Positions 25,143 through 36,021 of a DNA stretch of 64,000 nucleotides are shown piece by piece. This DNA is from Geranomyces variabilis. Its lineage: Eukaryota; Chytridiomycota; Chytridiomycetes; Spizellomycetales; Powellomycetaceae. The position numbers were made by a program, and so were the translations under genes. The notes below the pieces were generated by a model. The model searched no databases. It worked only from the letters and a program-made list of their open reading frames with translations, and was not told the origin of the DNA. Location of the stretch: NCBI GenBank assembly GCA_027603065.1, contig JADGJP010000016.1, positions 422,652 to 486,651 of the forward strand, written 5' to 3'. The stretch's first letter is position 1; the number at the start of each line of letters is the position of its first letter.

Positions 25143-26780
25143 CTAGCTCCTAAACCAGTCATCTAGCACCTTCTCTATCTGCGGGTATATCTCATCACTA
25201 GTAGCGCCTCGAAAGCTGTGCAGTTTCCCATGCGCGGTGTAGAAATCCAGTAACGGTTTCGTTTGCTCGTGGTACTGGTCCAGCCGGTACTTGAATGTTT
25301 CCTACGAGAATGAAAACCACATACAAACATTCTTTAGCTTTTCTTTGGGTTTTTTGGCGTCGGTGCTTGGACCACCAGCACGATATTTATAGGCTTTATG
25401 CTGCTTTACCACATTGTCGTCGATACGCTTGGCCAGTGGCTCGCCAGTTTCATCGTCGACGCCTTCTTTTAATGGCGGGTTGTAGCTCAGATTGTATGTT
25501 CGGCCCTAGACGCGATGATAGTCAGCAAAACGAGCGCCGCGCGCAAGAGATCCATTTGCGCCGCGACAGACATACACTTGCGGGATGCACCCATCTATCT
25601 GCAAAAGCACGGCAGACAATATCATTAGCATCACCGGGGTACCACGTGCGAGCGCTTTTGCGAGAAAGATATTTACCTATTATCCGCTGCAGAATTACTA
25701 AAGAAAAGAGGGAAGAAAGAGCGTCAGCGTTTATGCACCTCTTTACTGTGCGCGTAACGAAATGTAAGCCCCTCTTTGTGCTTAACCTTCTTCTGGAACG
25801 TCGAGATTGATGACTAGGTCCAGCGGATGGCCTAAGGTCTCGAGATGTGTTTCCAGCGTCTCTGCTTGGGCGCGCGTTCGTGGAAAGCCTAGAAGAGAAG
25901 GAAAAAATGGTTACGCAGTCAGCCGCGATACTTGATCAAAGTCACAAGCTTGCGCGGCCGCATCATACCATCCAACATCCAGTTCTAAAAGTGCGGAGAA
26001 AGAGCGAGCAATACAAAGAGAGTGGCAAATAAGGTGGAGAAGGTGGGAGCCAGAGTGAAAGAGAGAGAGACAGAGAAAGAGAAGCAGGTAAAAAACAAAG
26101 AAAGCCATGGAAATCCTACGCTTCGCATCGCAAAAAACAAGAAATGCTACAGTTCGCTCCACAAAAAAAGAAGCAGGAATGCTACGCTTCGCTCCGCAGA
26201 CCTCGCTCCGCAAACCTCGCTCCACATGCTCACCTTGCCATCCAGTTTGTCCAGCTCATACATAATCAGCTGTACAACAAGCTCATCAGGGACCAAGCCG
26301 CCGTCCTCAATAATCTTTTGGGCTTGCAAGCCAAACGACGTGCCATCCATGATACTCTGTCGCAAAAGATCTCCCGAAGAGATGGTTTCGAGGGCGTAGC
26401 GTTTGGATAGGCGTTTAGTTTGTGTGCCCTTTCCGGCTCCTATAGAGAGGAGGAGGAGACAAGATGGCGGGGGTGGAACGCGTTAGCAAAAGTGCGCCAT
26501 GTAGTCCCGAGGAAACCGGAGAACAGACGTCACCTGGAGAGCCCATGATCAGCGCATGCAAGCGCTTGCCCTCTGTCGTTGCGGGTGTATTTACTGCATG
26601 CGAGGCGGCTTGAGTAGTGGTGGTGTGGACAGAGGAGGAGGAGCGCTGTTGCAGGCGCGAGGCCCGTCGGAGCGATATGAGGTTTTGCGAAGTGAGAGCT
26701 GTCGCAGATGATGGCGTGGAGAGTCGCCGTGCAGCAGCAGCAGCGGCGGCAATGAGAGGCTGCCGTTGCAGCAACAGCAT
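25143..26780 (-). CDS. Mitochondrial adenylate kinase (AK3/Adk2-like, long LID)
   Basis: Eight exons, complement(join(25143..25301,25410..25505,25576..25598,25677..25697,25787..25888,25969..25984,26234..26439,26534..26780)), 289 aa. An Ala/Arg/Ser-rich N-terminus of ~70 residues looks like a mitochondrial presequence. Then P-loop [80 protein letters not shown], and [17 protein letters not shown]: all NMP-binding and LID motifs of the long-form enzyme, without LID Zn cysteines. It phosphorylates AMP using ATP or GTP in the mitochondrion. Three internal exons are only 16, 21 and 23 nt, yet each is required to complete an invariant motif. The intron before the 16-nt exon is large (249 nt) and carries a repeat. 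Confidence 0.93.
25985..26233 (-). repeat. Adenylate kinase intron with sense-oriented GCGGAGCGAAGC repeats
   Basis: In transcript sense, after GTGAGC, there are repeated units of GTGGAGCGAGG, TGCGGAGCGAGG, TGCGGAGCGAAGCGTAGCA, GTGGAGCGAACTGTAGCA and GCGATGCGAAGCGTAGGA, then a CT-rich stretch to TTTTAG. The same units occur in the large introns of the next two genes. Confidence 0.8.
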
Positions 26781-27183
26781 CTTTTTTGGCGAGCACTAAT
26801 AATACTTGGGGGGTATGGGGGTAAAAGGCGTCTGCGTGCATGACGCGCCGTACGCACGGACCGTACGGAGACTGGGAGAGCTATGGGGACCGGTACCCGC
26901 CGGCGCGTGGCTCGTGCAACAACGCTGCAGTCTGACAAACTCATCGCTCGCTGCACAGCCACCGCCGGCTCAACAAATCATCTCCCCAGTTAAACGGCCG
27001 GCGAACGAGAAGCAAACTGCCCTCGATCAGTAATTGCACCAACGGCATTAACATAGGACACATACGCACCCCCTCTGCTCGCTCGCTCGTCCTCGCTGCT
27101 CCCTTAGGTTTGCTACGCCCACAGTGTACCTCTCTCAAAACACGGCATCCCCTTTTTCTCCGCTACCCACGTCAACAACAACC
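26781..27183. other. Divergent promoter between adenylate kinase and bZIP genes
   Basis: 403 bp shared 5' region with CT-rich and GC-rich patches. No exon supported. Confidence 0.4.
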
Positions 27184-28643
27184 ATGGCCCAAAACAACTA
27201 TGACTACATTAGCATGCTCAACATGCCCACCGCCGAGCTGTCGCCGCTCGCTGCTGCCGTAGCCAACGCCAACGGCGGCTCGCCTAACGCTTCTTCGGGA
27301 ACGGAGTATGGCGACCTCGATCTCTGGCTCAAAGCGGACTTTAGCTTTGACAACGGCATGGATATGAGGAATGGGGATTTTGCTGCCAGGGCCAAGGGTG
27401 AGTTTGCGGGAGCGAAGCGTAGCATCTCTCTTCGTGCGGAGCGAAGTGAGGCATTCCTATCTTGTGCTTGTTGTCTCTTTGCGGAGCGAAGCGAAGCATT
27501 CCTGTCCTTTCTGCGATGCGAAGCGTACTCTTTTTGTCCCCCTTTCTTTATTTCTTACCTCTCTCTCTTCGTTTCTCTCTCTCTCTCTCTCTCCTTCGGT
27601 TCCTCTTTCTCGCCCTTTCACCTACCTACCTCCCTCCCTTCAGCTAATGCATATGACATTCCCTCGCCTATTCGCTCTGCGGCCGCGCATCACCCTTCGC
27701 CCATGCTCTCGCAGCAGCGACACGACGAAGGATTCAGCCACAGCCACGCGGCTGCTGCCGTCGCGGCCGCCGCCGCTGCTGCTGCTGCAGCACCGTCACT
27801 CATCGTCCCGACGGGTTTTGCTCAGCCTGGATCCGCCTACCCGGGCGCGGCGCAGGACGTCATCAACATGTTTTCCATCGGCGGCGTCCCTTCCAGCGCA
27901 AACAGCAGCAGCGGCAACAACAGTAACAACCTGACTGTCGAGCAGTTCCTCGCCGCAGCAGCTGCCGCGAGCGGCGTTCAAGCCGCTGCTTCTGCCGCTG
28001 AGCTCGCCTCCTCCTCCTCCTCTTTCTCACCATCGTCAATCATGGCCGCCGCCGCCGCTAAAGCTGCGCCGGAAGAACAGCAGCAGCAGCAGCAGCGTGA
28101 AAAGACGCTTGAGGAAATTGATAAGCGTCGGCGCAACACGGCGGCGTCGGCGCGGTTCCGGTTGAAGAAGAAACAGCGCGAGCAGGCGCTTGAGCAGACT
28201 GCGCGTGACATGAGTGAAAAGGCTGCCAAGCTGGAGCTGCGTGTGAAAGAGTATGAGATGGAGCTTAAGTGGCTGAGGCAGCTGGTCACGGACCGGGATG
28301 GCAAAAAAAGGCTCAGGGATTTTTACGCCGAGGTATGCGGAGGGAGAAGAGAGAGAGACAAAGAGAGCGAACTGGCGGGAAGAACTGGCGGGAAGAGCTG
28401 TCAATTAATGATTCTTCTTTTCTTTCTTTTTTTCTTTTCTTGTGCTTTTTCTGTGCCGACCGATAGAGCGGTCTGGCGTTTACAGAGGGCACTATGGCAG
28501 CGGGCACTGGCCTTGGGGCCGAGTCGAGTGAGTTTACGGCCGCCGCGGCTGCGTTTGTTGGCGCACTTGGGCTCTCGCAGCAGCAGCACGAGGAAAACGA
28601 GGATTTGGAGCAAGACAAGAAACGCCGCCGGGTGGTGGTGTGA
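27184..28643 (+). CDS. bZIP transcription factor (Cys-3/MetR/Gcn4-type basic region)
   Basis: Three exons, join(27184..27397,27644..28332,28467..28643), 359 aa. The N-terminal two thirds is low-complexity (Ala, Ser, Asn and Gln runs), typical of activation regions, with an acidic-aromatic patch GDLDLWLKADFSFDNG. The basic region is RRRNTAASARFRLKKK, matching the N-x-x-A-A/S-x-x-C/S/A-R consensus, followed by a leucine zipper with heptad hydrophobics (QALEQTARDMSEKAAKLEL...). In fungi the closest named types are Cys-3/MetR-like sulfur regulators and ATF4-like factors. Target genes cannot be inferred. A C-terminal acidic stretch then a basic KKRRR tail could add an NLS. Intron 1 (246 nt) carries the GCGGAGCGAAGC repeat. 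Confidence 0.88.
27398..27643 (+). repeat. bZIP intron with sense-oriented GCGGAGCGAAGC repeats and CT tract
   Basis: After GTGAGTTT come GCGGGAGCGAAGCGTAGCA, TGCGGAGCGAAGTGAGGCA, TGCGGAGCGAAGCGAAGCA and TGCGATGCGAAGCGTACTC, spaced by CT/TTG-rich linkers, then CTCTCTCT and CAG. Two of the blocks nearly match units of the adenylate kinase intron. Confidence 0.8.
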
Positions 28644-28810
28644 GAAAAAGAAAGGAGGGAGGAGGAAGGAAGGAGAATGATGGAATGCATCCCTGCGCTT
28701 TTTGTGTGCCCCTCCTCCCCCCCTTTGTGTAGCTTTATTTTTTATTTTCGTCCGTGCTCAATTTAACAATTATATTTTTTTTCATTTCGTTGTGGTGAGC
28801 GGCTGAGATT

Positions 28811-28836
28811 GGATGGATGGATCGGATGGATGGATG
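28811..28836. repeat. (GGAT)n microsatellite
   Basis: Imperfect GGAT repeat with one GGATC interruption. Confidence 0.85.
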
Positions 28837-29094
28837 GGGGCATGCTCGACTTTGCGCATGCTGTTCAAGAACCCCTTTTCACATGGGGGATTAAGTATCA
28901 TAGGAAGGTATAAATTAATGCCACGCTGGTAGCACCTGGCATGAGGGAGGAGGGGAGGGAGGAGAGAGCTTGCTTGCTTGCCAAGGGCCCTTGCTTGATT
29001 CCTGCCCGTGATTCGTGAAGGAACAAGCAAGCCGTGTTTTTATATGCGTGCGCCGTGGGGCTGGCTGTGCGACCGTCGTAACAGGCGCGTGACC

Positions 29095-29127
29095 GACTGA
29101 CTGACTGACTGACTGACTGACTGACTG
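29095..29127. repeat. (GACT)n microsatellite
   Basis: Eight perfect GACT units. Confidence 0.9.
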
Positions 29128-29521
29128 CATCATACTGTACTGTACGCATCTGATTTGATTCTGAGAGGCATGTGAAATGCCCCCCCCTCCCCCAGAACCC
29201 ACAGAAACGAAGGCCCATTCCTCCCCCCCATCGTCCGTCGGGCTTTAACTGTCTATTTCTTATATCCTTGCGTCTCCGCATCTCATCCTCTCGCTCTCTC
29301 TCGCTCTCTCTCCCTCGCCTTCGTTTATCGATCAGTCAGTCAGTACTCACTCGCCGCTGGGCACTCCGCTCCTCCTCCCACCACCACCACACACCCCACC
29401 CCCACCCACACACGCACGCACCCGCGCATTTGCATTGCCTTGCCTTGCCCTTGCCTTGCTCCTCCCTCTCTCCCGCCTCGTTTGTCTCTAATCCGCCTCG
29501 CCTCGACTCGTCTCGCCTCAT

Positions 29522-29810
29522 ATGGACCTCGCCGCCGCCCTCCACGAGCATGAGCGCGGCGTCGCTGCTCTGCGCGCTAGCTTGACCGCAACCGTCGCTG
29601 CGCTGCGCAAGGACATGGATTTCTCCAGACGCGAGCTGCACCATCTTGCAGAGATTCTTGTTGATGATGGTATGGCGGAGTGAAGCGAAGCGACTTTGCG
29701 GAGCGAAATGCGAAGCGCAGCGAAGCACTTCTGTCTGCAAGGCGAAGCGATTTTGCGGAGTGAAGCGAAGCACTCCTCTCCCTTGCCATATTTCTTACCA
29801 CTTTTGCTTT

Positions 29811-29852
<42 letters not shown>

Positions 29853-29928
29853 GCTCTTTCTCTATTTCTCTCTCTCTCTTTCTCTCTCTCTCTCTTCTCT
29901 CTCTTTCTCCATCTCTCTTCTCTCTCTT

Positions 29929-29978
<50 letters not shown>

Positions 29979-31561
29979 CTCTCTTTCTCTATCTCTCTGT
30001 CTCTCTTTCTCTCTCCCCTCAGCCTTGCTGTTTCGCTTTTACAAAAAGCACAAATACCAGCACAAGGCCGCCGAACAGGCCTTGCTCGACCATATCGACT
30101 GGCGGCTGCAAAACGACCTTCCCAATCTCTCCACATACTCGCTTACGCCCAAAGCCCGCCAGCTGTCGCAGGATGGCTTGTTTTATTTCTGGAAAACGGA
30201 TTTGGATGGGCGGCCTTTTGCGGTCGTGAATCTCAAGCATTTGGTAAAAGGAACGGACTTGGAAGACTTGCGCATGCTGTTTGTTGTGCAGATGGAGGTT
30301 GCGCGGAGGCTTGTGCAAGAGATGAATGAGGAAAGCGCTGCGCGGTGTAGCAACGCAAATGCAAACGCAAACCTCATTGTGCAAATCTCGGTGATTTGCG
30401 ACCTCGGCGGCGTCGGCTTGGGAAACGTAAATTACGAAATGATACCCCTGTTTCTCGACCTCTTCAACAAACACTTTCCACAGACCCTCGGCACAGTCTA
30501 CGTCCTCAACTACGGCTGGCTGCACTCGGGAATCTGGTCCATCGTCAAAGCCGCACTACCCGCCGACGCGTGTCGCAAGCTCCAGTTCTGCAACAAGCAG
30601 GACTTGCTCACAAAGTTCGCCGCGGCCGATCTGCAAGATATTCATGGCGGTAGTGATACGGGCGTATTTTGCTTTGCGACTTCGCCGGTCTATACCCGGT
30701 TTGCGCATCCAAATTACCACTCGACCTCGCGGAGGGTGCTGGCTCATATCTCGGCGCTGGATGCTGAGGATGAAGGGTATCACGAGGATGAGGAGGTGTG
30801 GTACGATGCGATGGAGACGCCAATGACGCCCGTACGGTCCGCCGCGGATTTGCAGTCGATGCTGCGCGTCACGTCCGGACGAAACTTGCATGGCATGAAT
30901 CGCGTTGGGTCGACAAAATCGTTGAAATCGCTTTCAACCGCGCGTGGTGGATCGCCCGCAATTGTCGTTGCGAATGGAGCTCCTGGACCCGTCGCGCCAT
31001 TGCCGAATGGGAATAATGGCTTGATGATGCGAACGTTGCAGGCTCCACCGTTGCCATTGTCGATTATACCCCCAACGCCGACAAGTCCGCTGTATGCGAC
31101 TGCGATGAGCTCGCCGACGTCGATGCTGTCGCCGTCTTTGGCTGCGGCGGCGGCTGCCGCTGTTGCTGGTGGTGGGCTTTTTGGCGCATTGTCATCTCCG
31201 CTGGGTCAACAACCCCCAATCATCAACTCTTCCAACGCCGCGCCTTCTTCGTCCGTTGTTGCGCGCATCCCCGGCCGTCGCCGCGCCCTAGTCCGCAAAA
31301 CCCTCGCAAACGCCGTCCGCAGACCCGCGCGGCCCCTCCTCTCGCTTCTTTCCCGAATCTCGCATCACGAAAATGACGAAAACAAATCTCCAGATTTACA
31401 TTCACCATCAACAGCGGTACGCACCAACAACAACAAACAACAACAACGACGAACACGCGCGCTGGCCGTGCTGACCGTGTTTGCGGTCGCGCTGGTGTAT
31501 ACGGGGTGGAAGCGCAAACTGCTGGCCAGGGCGTATTATGCGGTGTGGTTGATGGTGGGTG

Positions 31562-31596
<35 letters not shown>

Positions 31597-32037
31597 GGTG
31601 GGCATGTCCATTCGACGACAAACGCGGCGCGTTCGAGTTTGGCGGCGGCGACAGCTTTGTCAACGACGAGACCGGTGGTGGTGGTGAAAGGCGGGAAGAT
31701 ACGCTCTGTGGTTGCTGATGGGCCTGCGGTGGCGTCGACGCCAACGAACAAGACGGCGACGACGGCGGCGGTGGCACGGTCTTGCGCGAGCGAGTTTGGA
31801 TCTCCTGCTTCTTCTCCTTCTTCGCGCCCCGGCGGCGGTGGTGGGTTGTTGGCAAGGCTTGCTGCTGCGAGTAATGCAAGTGGAATACTTCGACTTCCGC
31901 CGAGTACGAGCGCGAGCGCGAATGCATCTTCTCCGAATACGAATACGAATACGAATGCGTCGGCGCCGCGAGATGTCGGTACGGTTGTCAGCCCGCTTGT
32001 GGCGGTTGCGATTGGTGGAGCGCTGGGAATATATTGA
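29522..32037 (+). CDS. CRAL-TRIO (Sec14-like) lipid-binding protein with C-terminal membrane anchor
   Basis: Two exons, join(29522..29669,30023..32037), 720 aa. A short helical N-terminus (ALHEHERGVAALRASL) and the join ILVDD|ALLFRFYKKHKY lead into a CRAL-TRIO module: LSQDGLFYFWKTDLDGRPFA, VISVICDLGGVGLGNVNYEM, FNKHFPQTLGTVYVLNYGWL and SGIWSIVKAALP, the strand-helix pattern of Sec14 proteins. The C-terminal 400 residues are Ser/Pro/Ala-rich, with a Gly-Arg repeat encoded by GGTCGT at 31560-31600 and one hydrophobic segment (LAVLTVFAVALVYTGW), giving a tail-anchored look. Probably a phospholipid transfer protein at an internal membrane. The single intron is the largest in the window (353 nt). 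Confidence 0.88.
29670..30022 (+). repeat. CRAL-TRIO gene intron with GCGGAGCGAAGC repeats and a 200-nt CT tract
   Basis: Begins GTATGGCGGAGTGAAGCGAA, with further TGCGGAGCGAAATGCGAAGC, GCAGCGAAGCA and TGCGGAGTGAAGCGAAGCA units to about 29775, then an almost pure CT repeat from 29811 to the acceptor CCCCTCAG. Confidence 0.85.
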
Positions 32038-32271
32038 AAGAAAAAACGCTGCCAGGGGCTGGGGGGTTTTTTTTTTTACGTTTTGCCATATCCCTCGCTA
32101 CTTATATAAATAATGATAACAGTCTCGCGCACGCTAATTGCTGTATTAGACACATTTTGTTTCTCTTCGATTGCGTAGTATTTTGTTTGAGTGCTGAAGA
32201 TTTAAATATGTAAAGGACAACAGTTTCTACGATCACGACTTTTCGCCCCAGCGCATTTGCCCCCGCGCACT

Positions 32272-33330
32272 TTATTTACGAGGCGAAGAATACATGTTGT
32301 ACGTAAACGGCATCAAACCTGGGCGCAAAAAAGGAAAGGGGGTTCCACAAGGCTTTTAGCAAAAAACCCCCCTCTCCTTCGCCAAACTCCACTCCCACAA
32401 CTTACCAATAGCTTTAGCCCTCTTAACAGCCTTCGTCATGCGTCTCTGATTCAGCCTACTCAAGCCCGTGTCGACTTTGCTCCGCATGTTGCCCATTTGC
32501 GTAAGATAGCTGGAGAGGAAGACTGTGTCTTTGTATTCTTTTAGCGGGTTACGGCGCTCAATGTCGGAAGAGGAGGATTTTGTTGTTGTTGTGGTGGTTT
32601 GTTTGGAGGTGCGTTTGAGGAAGCGGGGCACGTTTTTGTCGTTTAGATCTTCGGGTTGGTAGAGCTGGAGAGGCAATTCAAAAAAGGAGAGAGAGATGGC
32701 CGGCGATTTTAGCGATTTTTTGCCCGCTTTTTCTTTGGTTCTTGCACAGGACATATAAACACATTACCTCGCCGGGAATAAACCGTCGCCGCGGATGCGG
32801 CGCCATGTCGATTTTGCGGGTTTCTTCGCCAGCGCGCAAGGATTCTATGTGGGGGGTGAAGAAAACACACAAACAAAGAATACACAAAAGAGGGGGCAAG
32901 GGGTTAGTTAATTCATCTCTCAATAACAACAAACAACAGTAATCCCAAAAACCAAAGCCGCCCAGAAGGGAGTCTTCTTTTTTTTACTGTCTGTTGCTCT
33001 CTCTGCACACACACAGCGCTCCCCCGCTCCGTACCCGCAAATGGCGACGTCGGCGTCTTTGCCCAGTTGTTCTGGTCGATTGTGAATGATGTGAATTCTT
33101 TCGCCACTGTTTTATTTGTTTCCAAGTGAAAATTAACACATAAAGAAATGTGTTAAGGCGCACTGACAACGAGATCAATGTTTCCGTTTTTCCCTTTTTC
33201 GTTTACCTCCGCTGGGACCACCGGATGCAAAGTCGGATATGGATGCGGCGGGTGTGACCTGCTTTGCTGCTACGACGACGGACCGTGCGATGCAGTGGCG
33301 GGCGAGGAATGGGCGTGCGGCGGTGAGCAT
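32272..33330 (-). CDS. Mitochondrial small-subunit ribosomal protein bS18m
   Basis: Five exons, complement(join(32272..32318,32406..32664,32768..32844,33035..33106,33207..33330)), 192 aa. The first exon encodes a presequence-like N-terminus (MLTAARPFLARHCIARSVVV). The conserved core is NPLKEYKDTVFLSSYLTQMG followed by TGLSRLNQRRMTKAVKRAKA and IGLMPF, the S18 signature that binds the 16S-like platform next to uS6m and uS11m. The last exon is only 47 nt and supplies LMPF and the tail. Convergent with the CRAL-TRIO gene (234 nt apart) and 270 nt downstream of the GH12 gene on the same strand. Confidence 0.88.
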
Positions 33331-33600
33331 TGGTGTAATGTCAAATGTGTTGTCGGTCGCTGAGTGCAAAACGTTGAAGCGAACGAATGTGACAATGGGA
33401 AAGTCGAAAAACAATAGTCGCGTGATAAAGCGCAGCAACGAGCGAAAAACGAGTGAGCTGCCAGAAAAAGCCTTCCTTCCTTCAGTCAAGCGCTTTCCGT
33501 CTTTCTTTCTTATGAGCTTCATTATTTCATGTGTGTATCCAAATCTATGTGGTTTCTAATCTATCTAGATTCCTCATTATACTCCTTCCGCCACCACACT

Positions 33601-34489
33601 TCATCGGGTGTGCACATTCATCGTATACAAAGTCGTCTGCAACGACGCACTCCCCACAAACGGCTCCGTGCCAGCCTGCGCCTGCACAAAATAATGATCC
33701 GGCAACCCCTGCGCCTGCCTCAAATACGTGAAAAACGGCAACAGGTTTCCCTTATAATCCTGCACCTCCTTTGGCGCAACAAACGAGTACACTTTCCACG
33801 TTGACACGTCCCCGAGGTACACCTTCCACTGCATCCCGTGGATGTGCGCGGTCGCGATTTGCGTGCCGGCGGGTGCGGCCCCGCCGCGCGCGGAGAGCCA
33901 GACCATGATTTCGTAAGACGAGGATGGGTCGGCGCCTTTGCCCGTTGCGGAGGGGGAGAGCCAGAGATCCCACGAGACGTCTGCGACGAGGTCTCTGGAC
34001 GCGTGGGTGTAGGTCCAGACCCAGTGGGTCGGGATGGACACTATGGCAGAAAGTTTTTGGCCGAGTCCCGTCGTCCGGGCTGCGTTCGTGTAGGATTTGA
34101 CAGAGTAGGGTGCGCCGGAGAATTGGTATGTCGTGCCCCATACACACGCGTTTGGTGTGGTTGTGTCGACGGTGGTGATTTGCCAGCCGGTTGCGCCTGG
34201 AATGTGGAGTCCCCACCTGGATGAGAGAGCAAGAGAAAAAGGTACATGTGCAATTAGCTTTCTGCAGTCTCTTTTTTTTAAAATAAAATAGCGTTTTTCG
34301 GGTCCAAACTTACTGGTTGTTTTCAATTAAAAAGTTTCCGCTTTTAACTAATTGGGTGTCCCACTGGCCCGAAAGCGTCTTGATGTTCGCGGCGCGCTCG
34401 GTGAGAGAAACGGGACTGGCCGATGCCTGGAGGCACAGCAGTCCAACGGAGAGAAGCGAGATTGGGGCAGCAATCGACGAGAAGAGCAT
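33601..34489 (-). CDS. Secreted GH12 endoglucanase/xyloglucanase
   Basis: Two exons, complement(join(33601..34216,34314..34489)), 263 aa. A cleavable signal peptide (MLFSSIAAPISLLSVGLLCLQASA) is followed by the mature enzyme. GH12 hallmarks: NNQWGLHI near the start, YEIMVWLSARGG with the nucleophile Glu, WKVYLGDVSTWKVYSFVA, and AGTEPFVGSA with the acid/base Glu. The family cleaves beta-1,4-glucan or xyloglucan, which fits a saprotroph growing on plant debris. Length is typical for a single-domain GH12 with no carbohydrate-binding module. The join NNQ|WGL uses donor GTAAGT. Confidence 0.93.
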
Positions 34490-35480
34490 GGTGCAACAAG
34501 GATAGACGATGGACGTTCGATGTCCGCAACCGACAGTGCGCGCGCCCCTTGCATGTTTTTATATATAGTCGCAAGAATCTACTTGCAACAAGCATCCTGA
34601 TAGCCAAGAAAAACTGCAAAATAAAAAAAAGAAGAAAAAAATGGAACACCGCAAACGCCCTTTTGTGTAGCTGGCACGCCTCCTTGATACGAACCAAGAA
34701 GAGTCACCCGTTTTCTTCCACAACTCGTGGGGGGGGGGATAGCGGCCGACATGCAAAAGTTTCTGGGCGCACAGAGTTACGATGTGCGAGTGGTTGAGAC
34801 TGACGACGCGCGGACAAGAATGACAGGAACGACACGAACGGGGCTGTCGAAACGTCAAGCGCGTCACGTCAAAAATATCGCCCCGAGGCCCCGAACTGCA
34901 GTTTTTTGCTCCCGTAAAAACAGCCGTCTCTGTCGCTTCGACTACGCCGGCGCGGGTCCTTTCCTCGCAAGTGGTTAGTCTGTCATCGCCAATCGGTTGA
35001 TAAGCAACCGAGACCATAGGGCGGCCGTCCAATCACGTGAAGCAATCTCGACCACAAAAATGCATGACATCCGTACCATTCGTAGCTCGACGATTCTCAA
35101 CTCCTCCTCTTAACCTCATGAGCACCCTTCGTAGCCCCACTCCTCGCCTCGTGGAGCGATTTACATAACAAGCGGTATGGACGACTGCGCGCTGCTCGAC
35201 TTTAGAGATTGACGGGGTTGTGATGAGTCGTTCAATCTCGTCTCACTGGTGGCAGACGCACTGCACGGCGAAGAGGAGATGGCTTCCATGATAAATGGAG
35301 GGCATCTCCTCTTCCGCGCGCAACGCTATGCACAGGCACCCAGCAACCACTCCCACAATGGGTCACAAGGACAGGCTATGCGGTGGTTTCGGGAGAGGGG
35401 AAGCGGGCACCTGGGTAGAGCACAACGTCACGGGTTGTGGAGGGCGGCATAAGGCAAAAAAGGGCTCAAGGATTGCCTAG
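34490..35480. other. Intergenic, possible mobile-element remains at right end
   Basis: Contains the GH12 promoter (TATA at 34556-34567). The segment 35350-35478 is in frame with the ORF relic that follows and may be its decayed 5' part, interrupted by TAG at 35478. Nothing else recognised. Confidence 0.4.
34556..34567 (-). promoter_or_regulatory. TATA box of GH12 gene
   Basis: CTATATATAAAA on the minus strand, about 70 nt upstream of the ATG at 34489. Confidence 0.55.
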
Positions 35481-35783
35481 ATTACAAAGCTGCAAAGATG
35501 TGTTGCATGGGAGAGCAACACCATTCTCGCACTTGGCTACGCCCAATTCAACCATGCGTCACGAGGGAGTAGCGCAACACCCCGAGTCAAGCTGGAGAAG
35601 GAACTCGTCAAGCGCTGCCGCACTCGACTTGTGGACGAGTACCGCGCAACGATGGGTTGTAGCAATCTCAATAGCAACGCATACTGCAAAGGCGCCACCC
35701 TTCTAGAAACCTTTTACGGGACGGGGTATCGGGCAGTGTTTGCTGCATATGGATGCAGGCCGCTCAATCTTCGCAAACCCTGA
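35481..35783 (+). pseudogene. ORF relic resembling the C-terminal region of a transposon-encoded nuclease/transposase
   Basis: A stop-to-stop frame of 100 codons with no good start reads NTILALGYAQFNHASRG, then RVKLEKELVKRCRTRLVDEY, then RATMGCSNLNSNAYC and a basic end. The order G-x-A-x-F, a basic helix, V-D-E-Y-R and a C-x(n)-C patch resembles the RuvC/zinc-ribbon end of TnpB/OrfB/Fanzor-like elements and related fungal mobile-element ORFs, in which DEYRTSxxCxxC is common. Here the second Cys of the pair is lost and the frame is cut by TAG upstream, so I take it as decayed. The assignment rests on motif order only. Confidence 0.45.
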
Positions 35784-36021
35784 ACCACATGCAAAACAGC
35801 AAAGTCCCCGTTGTACTAGCTTAGCTTTGCGTATAGCGGGAGGGTCTCGATGAGACTGTACTGTACGTAGGACGGAGGGGGCAAGCCCCGTTTAGTACAA
35901 TACCCAGCGCGCGCGCGTTTCCGCACGACTCACCATCAGTCACAGCACCACGTTTATCCGCTCTCGACCACTCGCATCCACACCTCACACACCCATCCAC
36001 ACTCATATACGCCGCAAAACA
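35784..36021. other. Promoter region of methyltransferase gene
   Basis: No coding signal; CA-rich leader before the ATG. Confidence 0.4.

Larger units (their letters stand above)
28644..29521. other. Intergenic/5'-UTR region rich in simple repeats
   Basis: No exon supported. It contains (GGAT)n at 28811-28836, (GACT)n at 29095-29127 and CT/CA-rich tracts towards 29450, which probably include the CRAL-TRIO gene promoter and leader. Confidence 0.5.

Noticed and set aside
29811-30018. Telomere- or origin-like tract
   Set aside because: Simple CT microsatellite inside an intron.
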